This document shows positions 25,507 through 36,068 of a DNA stretch of 64,000 nucleotides, in pieces; position 1 is the first letter of the stretch; the number at the start of each line of letters is the position of its first letter. The notes under the pieces are model-generated. The model was not told the DNA's origin. It saw only the letters and a list, made by a program, of their open reading frames with translations, and ran no database searches. The stretch lies in assembly GCA_902729315.2 (NCBI GenBank), contig LR746279.1:466001-530000 (forward strand), given 5' to 3'. Both the position numbers and the translations under genes were made by a program. Source of the stretch: Spirodela intermedia (lineage: Eukaryota; Streptophyta; Magnoliopsida; Alismatales; Araceae).

Positions 25507-25668
25507 AGGTTTCTAGAGTTGGGTCATTTTATGATCTTCATTCAGCGGGGAACATGCTTCACGTCGAATGCATGTCGCTGAGGTAAAACAATGCACTCAT
25601 TTAAGAGGGAGAGAGGGACAGCCACATGGCTGATGGCAGGGACGTCGTCTCCATTGGCGGGGAGAGAG

Positions 25669-25700
<32 letters not shown>

Positions 25701-25882
25701 ATAGCCGCCCCATGGAGGGACTGTTCTAGTCCCATAGCGAGTGAATGCCCAACCGTTCTCCTACACACCTTCGCAGAGTACATCGCTGTCTCGGATGGGT
25801 AGACGTACACGTAGGCTCCATACAGGATGCCCAGCCAGATGGCCATGCACAGGGGGAGAGAGAGAGAGATATATAGAGGTGG

Positions 25883-25923
<41 letters not shown>

Positions 25924-26499
25924 GTTGTAAGAAGACTCGATTTCTTGTCGATAACATATTTACCTACATTTATAGTAAATTTAGGGGAGAAGACTCAGAT
26001 GTGAGTGTGTGCCCCAATAGGATCACGTGGAAGGCAAAGAGGTGGCCACCTGGCAGATAAGGACAAGAGCAGCCTTGGTGTCAGTTACTATCCGAAATTA
26101 CCGCCCGAATGCTGTTGGGCCCGCTTTTGGTTCCGAAATCAACGGCCCATTTATTTATTTATATATTTAAGCAAATTGGGGACACCACTGACACGGTGGA
26201 GACATCTCATGGCCTTTCCCGATTTGACATAATGTCGAATCGTTATTGGGCTGTCGGATCCCTTTCGGTATAGTCCGAAGAAATCCGCCGTCACCTGCGA
26301 GGGCCCCATGATCGACGGCTGAGATCGTACATTGAACGATCAATCAATGCCCGGGCCACGATGTGCCACTGGGGTCCACCGATCCAACAACTCCATTTCA
26401 CCAAGGGTGGTGCACCGTACCGGCAGGTGGGGGGTATTTCGGATCTGTCTGGATTTCTGGCACCAGAAGTGAGCCCCACTCCAGATCCGGCGTGACGGC
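24006..26499. other. Upstream region shared by the divergent MED8 and At1g16860-like genes
   Basis: The MED8 5' leader lies next to 24006. The rest holds many CT and GA tracts (24731-24839, 24940-24979, around 25470-25500, 25666-25700 and 25893-25918). It also holds a divergent tandem duplication of about 195 bp starting at 24711 and 24906. I recognise no protein-coding gene; the open frames are short or driven by the dinucleotide repeats. Confidence 0.55.
24711..25060. repeat. Diverged tandem duplication containing (CT)n tracts
   Basis: GCTGCCAACAGC followed by CCCTCCA starts at 24711 and again at 24906. In both copies a (CT)n tract follows, then a G-rich stretch and GAAGCTTG[T/C]CATG. The period is 195 nt. 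The copies differ by many substitutions and by CT-tract length, so the duplication is not recent. The outer limit of the second copy is not clear. Confidence 0.7.
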
Positions 26500-26531
26500 G
26501 ACGTCAAAATAGACGGTACGGGGGAGCTATT

Positions 26532-26539
26532 TATAAATA
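26532..26539 (+). promoter_or_regulatory. Candidate TATA box for the At1g16860-like gene
   Basis: TATAAATA is a perfect plant TATA consensus. It lies about 290 nt upstream of a pyrimidine-rich (CT)n/(CGCT)n tract (26820-26872) that would fit a 5' leader. Linking it to the coding region at 29990 requires a long leader intron, so this is inference. Confidence 0.4.
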
Positions 26540-26559
26540 AGTCCTTGTTTGACTGTCTC

Positions 26560-26819
26560 ATTGTGTTTGTGTCTGGTCACCCCGAGGAAACAGCTGTTAA
26601 AATCCAAAATAATGAAAATAGCGGGAAATTTTAAATAAAGAAGTTATGGGGGTAAAACGTATATCTGATATTTATGAGAAATAGGAGGATCAAATAGTAA
26701 TTGTGTTTACTATAATTCGTCTCCCGCAGTGTTTTTTTTACGTCGGCAGAGGTCTGTGCTTTTTAGAAGGTTTTTCTGAGACAGCCAGTGGCAGTAACGA
26801 TCGGAGAGCTCTCTGTGTG

Positions 26820-26856
<37 letters not shown>

Positions 26857-29800
26857 CGCTCGCTCGCTCGTTAGTTCTCCTCTCGCTGTCCCACTCGCCC
26901 CATTCTCCTCACCGTAGCTGCGCTCACAGCGCACATGGCGGTCGTCGGCGGCGCTGAGTCATTTCCGGCACCCCGCTGATTCAGCAATCTCGCAGACGGC
27001 GCAGATCTTCTCCGTCGCTGGCGTCTAGAGGTGATGAGGGGGAGATGGTAGAGGCTTGCCCTCCCGTTTTGCGCTCTCACTCGCGTTCCTTTCTTCTTTT
27101 TCTTTCATCTCTGGTGAGGGGAATGTCCCGGGGTTTGCGGCCGGAGCCGATTTCTGAATCTCCGTTTTTCCCGATCTAATCCTGCCGGTTGGTTGTAAGA
27201 GTTGGAGAAAATGTGGGGTAAGATGGTTCTTGTGGTGTCGAGATCTGGGCAGTGGTAGAGGTGGAGGTTCCGTGGGGTTCTTCTGCGTTTGCGTTGTCTT
27301 GTTAGAGTAAACTGAGTCATGCAGCTTACCTCATCGATACAGAAGCCCGAACTCATTACTTGGAATCGTGAACCAAGATTGGTAAGTCTAGAACAGAATC
27401 CATAGGGCCGGTGACACTTTCGCTTCTAGCAGTTCATCCCGCGGGAATCGTCACGTTCTTGCGAGATTTTTCATGTCCGATCCCTTTCTTCGAGGAATCT
27501 TGTGAAGTGAGGAATACGGGTTAGGATTGCGATCTTGAATAGAATTTGCGAGGTTTTTTGGGTATCTGTTCTTAGTGATCGCTAAGGTCGGTGCTAAATG
27601 TATCTCCGTGTGGAAAACCTTTTGTGCTTTGTGGGCCCGTGGGGTGTTGAAAAAAGTGAGGCATTAGCAGCTCATCTTTAGTGTCTTATCACGACCCTCT
27701 GTCGGGCTTGTTTTCTGTCACATGGATTGTGCGTCCGCTCATTAAGTCATTCGCAGGATCTGGTCGAGGCCTTAGGTTCATTAGACTGGTATTCTGAGTA
27801 TTTTTCTCTTATTTCCTCCTTCGTTTCTCACCCTTCATAATTTTTCGCCCTTCGTATTTTTCTCTTTGAAGATCGAGTACCCGGGCTGCTTTTTATGGCA
27901 TAGTCTATAAACGATGACTGTGAACAGCATTTTCCCACTGGTTTTGTTTAGCGGCACCAGCATGTTACAAGCCTGCTGACATTAAATTTCCAGGTTGCAT
28001 TTTTTCCAGCTTGATTTCGGTTGTCCGGTTCTCGATTCCGATGTGAAGTTGTATCATTGCATCTTTACCAATTCGCATATAAGGTTCTATCTATTTTTTT
28101 CTAGTTTTTCCTCTCCTATCCCTTTACCGGGCTTCTCTTGAATTCAAGAAGTTTACGCTGGTCTTCATAAGAATCCCCGCTGATGTGGTTCCTTCTTTTC
28201 AAGGTGATGGAAAGTTAATGTGAATTTATACCGTTTATGACCCGAATCTGACTCGTCTCTCTTGCTATTTGTCGCCTTGTCGCAATTATTTCGGTTTCCA
28301 TTTTAGATGTTTGATTCCAGGTGATGCTTTCTTGCCTAATAAGCATATAATTCTTGATTTTATGGATTTTCTCTTTATTTTTGTTTTCTCATCATTTAAT
28401 TGAATGGTGTAATAAAACTGTTACTCTTGAGCCATACGTCAGTTGATTTGTTAAAGTGTCAGACACGTATGTTTTCATGTGGCAAAATGTTATGTTTTTC
28501 TGCACAATGGCACCCTGTGCCAAGGCCGGATCACACAGCTTGGCGCTGGGAGTATTAAGTGTCATCTTTTTTACCGATATTGACTACTGTTCTTTCTATT
28601 AGATTTCTTATTGATCCTTTGAAAGCATCCGTTGTAAATTTTGAAAATGGATTGTGTTTCTAAAATGGTATTTCCTAGTCGATAAGATATTTGAAAATTT
28701 TCATCTAAATTCCATAATTGATTTACGTTTTATGGGATTCTGGAACGTACGTCTTTTAAAGCATGCTTAAGTATCTACCGACTAAACACAGAAGGTTTAC
28801 ATTAAATGATGGAGGACTGAGGAGATAAAATAATATGAAGAATTTTTTAAAGTACTACTTGACATGTTTCAATACTACAGTATCCTCCTCTTATTAATTT
28901 ATTTTTGCACATGTTCGTAAGCATTGTTGCCCATCTTTGTAATGAAAATTTTTCCTTTATGATTTTTCTTCTGTTGTCAATGTGCTCTCTAAATCTGATA
29001 ATCCCCCCGCAACCCATCATATAATATCCCGGATTAATTGTTGAAAACAAGCCAACTTTGCTTTCGAGTTTAGCATAAAAAAATTGAGCCTATTCATTAA
29101 ACTGAACAAAGCTTTGACGTTATCAATCAAAATCCAAACGCTTTATAGTTTTAAAATACTTCTGATGATCAATAACTATACTTTATAAATTAGCATCACA
29201 TCAAACGTTCACTCACCGTAGTTCCATCAGCCTGCACCTCTTCTGTGATTATATTCTTCAGAACACCAATCGAGCATGAAAAGTCAACCTAAAGTAGGCT
29301 TGGTTCTGACCCAGGAACTAGGCTTGGGATTGGTCAGGTCCTGCCATCTATCCTTTAGCTTGGTCCATTGACTTCTCTAATGTTGCCAGTATTGGAGTGA
29401 GTAAGTGAAGATGGATTGTCTCATGATTATGTTATTCAGCTGAAGATGAATAAGTACTTAAAATCCATCTCAAGATGGATCTCCCTGTCTCTATCGTCAC
29501 ATATCGCTCCTTCGGTCGTTTTGTTTTAATTTAAAATATTAGTAAGGGTTACCACATCAGGAGTTATCTTTTTTGTGTGATTAACAGGTCGTGGATTCTG
29601 ATTTTTCGTATTGTACTCATACATGATTTTGAGCCAATCGTCCCTACAAAGAACTAAGTTTTCTTCCCCAAGGAGTGTGTAATCATAAGTAATATTTTGG
29701 GTTCTTTCTCTGGGCTGTTAATCACACGAAAAATATTATTTTTATTGTTGCCTTCAGGTTTATATTGGAGCTTCAAAGACCAAACATATCATTCAGTTAT

Positions 29801-29989
29801 ACGTTATGCCCGATCTTGTTTATGCTGGAGCGCACAATAGCTTCATTCTGCTCTCTCAAATCCAATGAAATGATCCAGCCGAGCCTCAGCCCCACCCTGG
29901 AAGTTACAAAAGCTTCGTTCCTTCTCTTGTGAAGAAACACACAGAGCTTTTCAAACTAACACTTCTTGGGGTGAACTTTCTCGAGCCTG
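26560..29989 (+). other. Probable 5' leader with a long intron, upstream of the At1g16860-like gene
   Basis: No coding region is visible over these 3.4 kb. A CT-rich segment at 26820-26872 grading into CGCT repeats looks like a plant 5' UTR. A good acceptor (polypyrimidine run then CAG) ends at 29757, and 29758-29989 would be the last leader exon. Genes of this family often have introns in the leader. The donor could not be fixed. A separate non-coding transcript is the alternative. Confidence 0.4.
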
Positions 29990-31756
29990 ATGGGTTCTCG
30001 ATTTCCTTCCCATCAGCTCAGCAATGGCCTATATGTTTCTGGGCGCCCTGAGCAGCCAAAGGAGAAACCTATGATAATCAGCTCCGCAGCTATGCCCTAC
30101 ACTGGGGGAGATATTAAAAAGTCTGGAGAACTTGGGAAGATGTTTGACATCCCTACAGACGGCTCAAAGTCAAGGAAGTCTGGGCAGCTAGCAAATGCTC
30201 CTTCAAGAACAGGGTCATTTGGAGGTGCCGCTTCGCACTCAGGCCCTATCAATTCAAATTCTACAGGCCGGTATCTGTCTGGACCCATTTCATCTGCGGT
30301 AGGCCCTGTGTCGGGTCCAAGCAGGCAGAAGTCCAATTCTGGACCTCTAAACAAGCATGGGGAACCTCTCAAGAAATCATCTGGTCCCCAGTCTGGAGTG
30401 GCAACACCAATGGCTCGCCAAAACTCTGGTCCTCAGGCACCTGCTCTTCCTACAACTGGTCTCATCACCTCTGGGCCGATTTCTTCCGGGCCACTCAACT
30501 CATCTGGCATGCCACGGAAGCTCTCTGGTCCACAGGATTGTACGGGATCAGCAAAGCTACATAATGTGTCAATTTCTCATAACCAGGCGGTCACCAATCT
30601 GAGCCAGGTGGAAGAGTACTCGTTCAAGAGTAGCATCCCAAGAGTGACGTTATATGCTGTGATTCTCCTTTTTGTGATGGGTTTCATAGCGGGAGGTTTC
30701 ATTCTTGCGGCTGTGCACAATGCAATTCTTCTGATCGTTGTCGTAGTCCTCTTCAGTTTTGTTGCTGCACTCTTCACGTGGAATTCTTGTTTGGGAAGAA
30801 GCGCCATCATTGGCTTCGTTGGTCGCTACCCTGATGCTGAGCTTAGGAGTGCAAAGGATGGCCAGTACGTTAAAGTAACAGGGGTACGTAATTTGACTGA
30901 TATTTTTACGTTACTGTTATATTTTTTTCCTCCTCCTGAATACCTTCGAAATATCTCCCCTGAGCATTCTTTTTTAAAAAAATTGCTCCTCAACAGTTTC
31001 TAGGAAATTTCTTCGTCAGATAAACTTGTTTTTTTTTTTCCCCTGTTCACATCAAAGTATCTCCTTTGCTCGAACCTACGCGACTGTAGTTTCGGATCCA
31101 TCTGGGCATCTGCGTTTTTTTTCTATGTTTCCTCAGCTGCTATTAAAATTCTCTCTTCACTCTTTGCTTGAGTGAGAACTATTCGAATCTATGTTTCCTT
31201 TCAAGAGATTGTGCTCATCATTTGAGATGATTTTGAGCTGCGTGGCTCCCTTCCGGACGATGCTGTGCATGAGACCCTGCCATTATCAGTGTTCAGGACA
31301 TTTTATGTTCATTTAAAGCAACAGCCTCTCCTGGCACTCTCTTACAAGCTTTGAAGCCGGTGATTCTTTTTGACTTTCTCTAGGTGGTCACCTGTGGAAA
31401 CGTTCCTCTTGAGTCGTCGTTTCAGAGAGTTCCCAGATGCGTGTACACATCCACAAGCTTGTATGAGTACAGAGGATGGGAATCAAAAGCAGCTAATACA
31501 ACGCATCGCCGTTTCACATGGGGACTCAGATCAGTGGAGGTCAGTCTTGTTTCCCGCTGCTTCGCCAGTAGAGCAGCTCGAACCATGTGGGCTGGGTCTG
31601 GCGCGATTTATTCTATCTTTCTTCTGCTGCCGATCTCATGAGTCCAGACCATGTTTTTATTCAATGGAGCAGCTTTTCCATGAAGAAATGTGCGTTTTAA
31701 ATGTGTTGACCAAGAAATTCCTCTACTTTCTGTAAAATGCATGGGGAATTGCCGCC

Positions 31757-31792
<36 letters not shown>

Positions 31793-33082
31793 TATTGTTA
31801 TTGTTATTATTATTATTGTGCATTTTTCTTTTTTTTCTTTTTTTTTGGGGGGGGGAGCAAGATGATAAGAATCCTAACACAGATGTTGACCCTTCGTGTT
31901 TTCCTTTTCTGTTTAATTTTGACTGCTAATTTTGTTTCTTTGCGCCTGCATTACCCTCCGTCATTGGCCTCATTCAATATCTGTATATATCGCTGAGACA
32001 TCAATCATTCCTTGGGTAGAAAAACTCTTCATGCTGTCGTGTGTTTACTATGCAGAGGCACGTGGTTGACTTCTACATCTCAGATTTTCAGTCCGGCTTA
32101 AGGGCCTTGGTCAAAACAGGCTACGGGGCCAGGGTGACTCCCTATGTGGACGAATCCATCACCATCGACATCAATCCGGGAAACAAAGGTCTGTCGCCGA
32201 ACTTCCTCAGGTGGTTGGCGGAGAGAAACCTCTCAAGCGACGATCGAATCATGCGCATGAAAGAGGGGTAACGGGATTTCCTCTCAGAGATCTATCCAGT
32301 CATTGAAGAAAAAAAAATAAAAAATCCTGCTTGCTGTTTTTTTTTCCAGAAGCATGGGTTCGATCACATCTGGTTCATAGATCATAATTTTTTCAATCCT
32401 TTTTTAGGTCTTCCTCTTTCTTTTGATGGGTTTTGATGGGATTTCCTCTCAGAGATCTATCCAGCCATTGAAGGAAAAAGAAAACCCTGCTAGCTGTTTT
32501 TTTTTCCCTACCCGATTCTGGAAAAGTTTCTAACATGGGTTCGATCACATCTGGTTCATAGCTCATAATTTTTTCAAACCCTTTTTAGTTCTTCCTCTTT
32601 CTTTTGATGGGTTTTGATGGGATTTTTGCCCTCCGAGATAATATTTGATGTTATCAGAAGTCAAACTATGCATTATTTCTTATTTCTTTTGATGGGTTTT
32701 GATGGGTTTTTTGGCCCTCCGATATAATATTTGATATGATCAGAAGTCAAACTTTGCATTATTTCTTATTTCTTTTGACGGGTTTTGATGGGTTTTTTTG
32801 CCCTCCGAGATAATATTCGATATGATCAGAAGTTAAACTTTGCATGATTTGTTATGAAGTGGAGGGGATAATCTAGGTATTGATTGCAGGTACATCAAGG
32901 AGGGCAGCACGGTGAGCGTGATGGGAGTCGTCCAGAGGAACGAGAACGTGCTGATGATCGTCCCACCTGCGGAGCCCGTCTCCACGGGGTGCCGGTGGGC
33001 CCGTTGCTTCCTCCCTGCCAGCCTCGACGGCATCGTCCTCCGCTGCGAGGACTCCTCCAAGACCGACGTTATCCCTGTCTAG
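29990..33082 (+). CDS. Membrane protein of the At1g16860 family (uncharacterised)
   Basis: This is a plant-specific membrane protein that closely matches Arabidopsis At1g16860 as I remember it; its biochemical function is unknown. Four coding exons (29990-30883, 31384-31539, 32056-32267, 32890-33082) give 1455 nt, or 484 aa. It begins MGSRFPSHQLSNGLYVSGRP. Residues 60-205 are low-complexity and rich in Ser/Gly/Pro, with repeated SGP motifs. Two membrane segments lie near residues 219-241 and 244-264. The soluble C-terminal half includes VTCGNVPLESSFQRVPRCVY and FYISDFQSGLRALVKTG and ends CEDSSKTDVIPV. Intron 3 has grown by internal tandem duplication. An older database label links the family to ubiquitin-specific proteases, but I see no catalytic motif that supports it. 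Confidence 0.93.
31757..31817. repeat. (CAT)n/(TTA)n trinucleotide microsatellite
   Basis: A CAT run of about ten units passes directly into ATT/GTT units, inside the intron between exons 2 and 3 of the At1g16860-like gene. It generates spurious poly-Ser and poly-Asp/Asn frames. Confidence 0.9.
32272..32860 (+). repeat. Two nested tandem duplications inside intron 3 of the At1g16860-like gene
   Basis: A first unit of about 170 bp (starting GGATTTCCTCTCAGAGATCT) begins right after the donor at 32272 and recurs near 32440. Both copies contain GGGTTCGATCACATCTGG. A second unit of about 90 bp, containing CTTTTGATGGGTTTTGATGG, GCCCTCCGA and ATAATATT, occurs about three times between roughly 32600 and 32860. 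Copies are highly similar, so the growth is fairly recent. Splice sites lie outside the repeats and stay intact. Confidence 0.85.
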
Positions 33083-33621
33083 AGATAGAGAAAGAGAGAG
33101 ATAGAGAGAGAGAGGGGATCTTTGGACTGGTTGTTGCCTGTGTTAAAGGGAGGGCGGGGGATGGAGTCGATGGTGTATAGCTCCTCCGTGGCCGTTCTTC
33201 TTCTTCTTGCCTTGATGGGCTTCCTCTGTGGGTGACTGGTTGTAGAGAGAGAAAGAAAGTGGCGGGGGAGTTCTTGTGGCTTGGTAGTCTTGCAGCTATG
33301 TAAAATATTGGGCCGCCTTATGTTCGACTTCACCTCTCTCTCTCTCTCATTCTATCCGGAATCGGCTGGTCTGCGTGGTTTCTCTCACATTGGGCTAGAA
33401 TGAATGGGCTGATTGGCCGCTTGAGAGAGACAGGGAGAGAGAGAGGATTTCTGGGCCAGGCTTCTGGAGCATCATAGCCTTATCAACTGGGAGGCTGAAC
33501 GTTGGTAGGAAGCGCCCATCTTACCGATAAGCGCTCGTCTTCCCTCGTAGGGCCTCCTCCGCCCGCCTGCAGCCGCCTGTCGATCTTCCGCTCCCCATCG
33601 CGGCAAGAGAAGAAGAAGCCA
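33083..33621. other. Short intergenic region and MDL promoter
   Basis: This holds the 3' UTR of the At1g16860-like gene and the promoter and leader of MDL. Short GA and CT tracts occur at about 33089-33115, 33332-33348 and 33423-33445. No clear TATA box or additional gene was seen. Confidence 0.5.
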
Positions 33622-33737
33622 ATGCCGACACTGAACCTGAGCGTCAACGTGCCGGTGGACGCCGTGGTGGCCTCCGACATTCTCAAGGACGCCACCAAGG
33701 CCCTCTCCAAGATCATCGGCAAGCCCGAATCAGTGAG

Positions 33738-33775
<38 letters not shown>

Positions 33776-34711
33776 ATTGTCTTCTCATCTACGTGTAGCG
33801 TAAAAGTAGGGCACTTTTAGACTGAGATTCTCTTCTCCATGTAGCCTAAAAGTTGGGAACTTCTCTCTCTCTCTCTCTCTCTCTCCCTTGCCCGCCATTT
33901 TCCTTCCTCTTGATGCTATAATTCCGCCCTGCGTGTGAATGCTGCGCTTGTCGGCGAGGTGTTCGATGGTATGCCTGACAGGGGTTCCCCTCTCTCTCTC
34001 TCTCTCTCTCTTGGTGATGGCTCAGTATGTGATGATCGTTCTGAATGGAGGGGTGCCCATTTCGTTCGCCGGGACGGAGGAGCCCGCTGCGTACGGAGAG
34101 GTCATCTCCATTGGAGGGCTCGGCCCCAGCGTCAACAGCAAGCTCAGCTCTGCACTCGCCGAGATCCTTCAAACTAAGCTCTCCATCGACAGCTCCAGAT
34201 TTTACATCAAGTTCTATGACTCCGAGGTGACCCACTGACCCGGCCATTCTTCCTCTGCCTCCTGCTTCCCTGTTCATTCATTCATTTCTCTCAAATATCA
34301 TCAAATATCTTCACCCATTTCTTCATTGCGTGATGATCATCACATAAGAAAACATCAAAGATCTGTGTTGAGGATTTCCCTCTGGCTACATCAGTTCATC
34401 CCGTGATCATAGTGGATAGTGGAGTTTGGATCATGCTCTGAAATTTTTTGATACGATCTGATGATATCAGTTGAAATCAGAAACCTTTTAATCCTGTTGA
34501 CAATTCTCATATGCCTAATCACATCAGATGATTTCAGCAGCAAAAAAAAAAAACAAATATTTACATTTTATTCCCCAATTTATTATGGCAAATATTTTCA
34601 TCTGTCTGACTTCTTTCAGTGTGATGAATGATGGCTACATCTGATTCATTTCTTCTTTGTTTTCTATCTTTGAAGCGTTCGTTCTTCGGATTCAATGGCT
34701 CAACCTTCTGA
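33622..34711 (+). CDS. MIF/D-dopachrome tautomerase-like protein (MDL)
   Basis: This is a plant homologue of macrophage migration inhibitory factor, belonging to the small tautomerase-fold trimers. Three exons (33622-33732, 34026-34226, 34676-34711) give 348 nt, or 115 aa, the usual MDL length. After removal of Met1, Pro2 would be the N-terminal proline on which tautomerase chemistry depends in animal MIF. Conserved segments are IIGKPESYVMIVLN, FAGTEEPAAYGE, ISIGGLGPSVN and the C-terminal FNGSTF. The last exon encodes only 11 residues and is invisible as a separate open frame. Intron 1 holds a short (CT)n-bounded dispersed repeat. Arabidopsis MDL proteins are reported to be cytosolic or peroxisomal; this one has no C-terminal SKL, so cytosol is more likely. 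Confidence 0.95.
33739..33885 (+). repeat. (CT)n-bounded dispersed repeat, copy A (MDL intron 1)
   Basis: A CT tract (33739-33772), a unique core (33773-33861) and a second CT tract (33862-33885). The core matches the reverse complement of 51434-51575 with about five mismatches over 74 aligned positions. It lacks about 50 nt present in that copy. The core itself contains related sub-units built around GTAG[C/G][C/G]TAAAAGT. Confidence 0.85.
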
Positions 34712-35063
34712 ATCTGCAGCTACCTTCTTCATGAACTGTTGGCTTGAGAGGGTGATATTTTCCAAACTCTTCATATGTAAGTGTATAGGCCTTGTGATTC
34801 TCCCTATTAGCTTATCTATGTAAGCTTGTGCTGACTAATTATTTACCCTATTTTTTCTCTATATTATGATATTTTCTTTATTTATCCCATGGTTGATTTT
34901 GCAAAGTTAATTATTCAATTTATGTAAGGTTATGTGGGTAAATACCACAAATCTATATATGTAAGTAGGTTTTATGGAGCAGTGAATATAAACTTGCTAG
35001 CCATATGATGTGGCCTCATAAGAGCACATTTGTGGCCCAAAACTAAGCTCAAAGAGAGAGAAT

Positions 35064-35100
<37 letters not shown>

Positions 35101-36068
35101 TACATGATAGATAATGTTGCCTTATAAGGAAAATGCCATTTAATGTGAGATCATGAAAAAAAAAAAAGCATGAGCTTACGTGTTTGAAGGGATTGAGCAA
35201 TGTCCTTTAATAGTAACATTTTGAGAGAAAATACGGTAATTTAAAAATAAATCAGTTAATAAATAGAGTGGAGCTATCGATGTTGGGATGTTCCCAAAAT
35301 GTTTGTAGTGTGATTTAATTGGTGGAATTAAATTGTAGGGATTTGATATTATGAATAGGATCAAATTATATGAATACTTGTCATTAAATGGGGTATTTTT
35401 ATGGTCTTCTCATTTTTCAATTTATTAATTAGACTTTGGTAATTAACACCAAAGTATGGTAAATCCACATCATATTAACAAATTAATTAGCCAAAAAAAT
35501 GGCTTATTTGACCATTATGAACTAATTGTGCTTCTAATTAAGTCACTTATATATATTCATAATCTATTGGCGTGTAAGGAAGCTGAGTTGACTTCTATGT
35601 TTGACCACTGGCCCATCTAGAGCATGTGGACTCTTGCCACGTCTCGTGCCCACTTGATGTAGCATTTATATGATTAAATTTATTAAATGCCATGGAAATG
35701 AGCTCAAAAATCGTTGATCTATTTTTAGAAAATAATTTATTTTAATAGGGCATAAAATGAGTGAAGTCATCATTGATCCCCCAACATATTAAAAGAAAAA
35801 AAAAGCCAAAAAAGCTCGTGAAATATATATAGTGAAACGATTTATTGTGCAGAAGCCATTTATTAAATTAATTAAAAAATGATGATCAGTCTGTCGTATC
35901 ATTTTATTTTGACTGGAAATGAATTTAAATAAATAGATTTATTTTTTTATCATACATTTGGCGCTGGTATTTTATATGGCGCAGTGCGCCACATCCAGTG
36001 GAGGCTGTTTCTTATTCTCGCCGCTTCCGTTTCCTACGTGTTGGGCGCCGCCGCCGTGGAAGCGGTCG
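34712..36068. other. AT-rich intergenic region with (TA)n tract
   Basis: This separates the MDL 3' end from the KH-protein gene. It is strongly AT-rich, with a (TA)n tract of about 34 nt at 35065-35098. The KH gene promoter should lie in the last few hundred bases. No open frame here resembles a protein. Confidence 0.6.

Noticed and set aside
32355-32375. tRNA-like GGTTCGATC motif repeated in an intron
   Set aside because: No matching acceptor stem, D-arm or anticodon arm could be drawn around it. It is part of the intronic tandem duplication.
35958-36068. Longer N-terminus for the KH protein
   Set aside because: The frame begins at a TTG codon. An ATG at 35976 is possible, but the added residues show no conservation, so I start at 36069.
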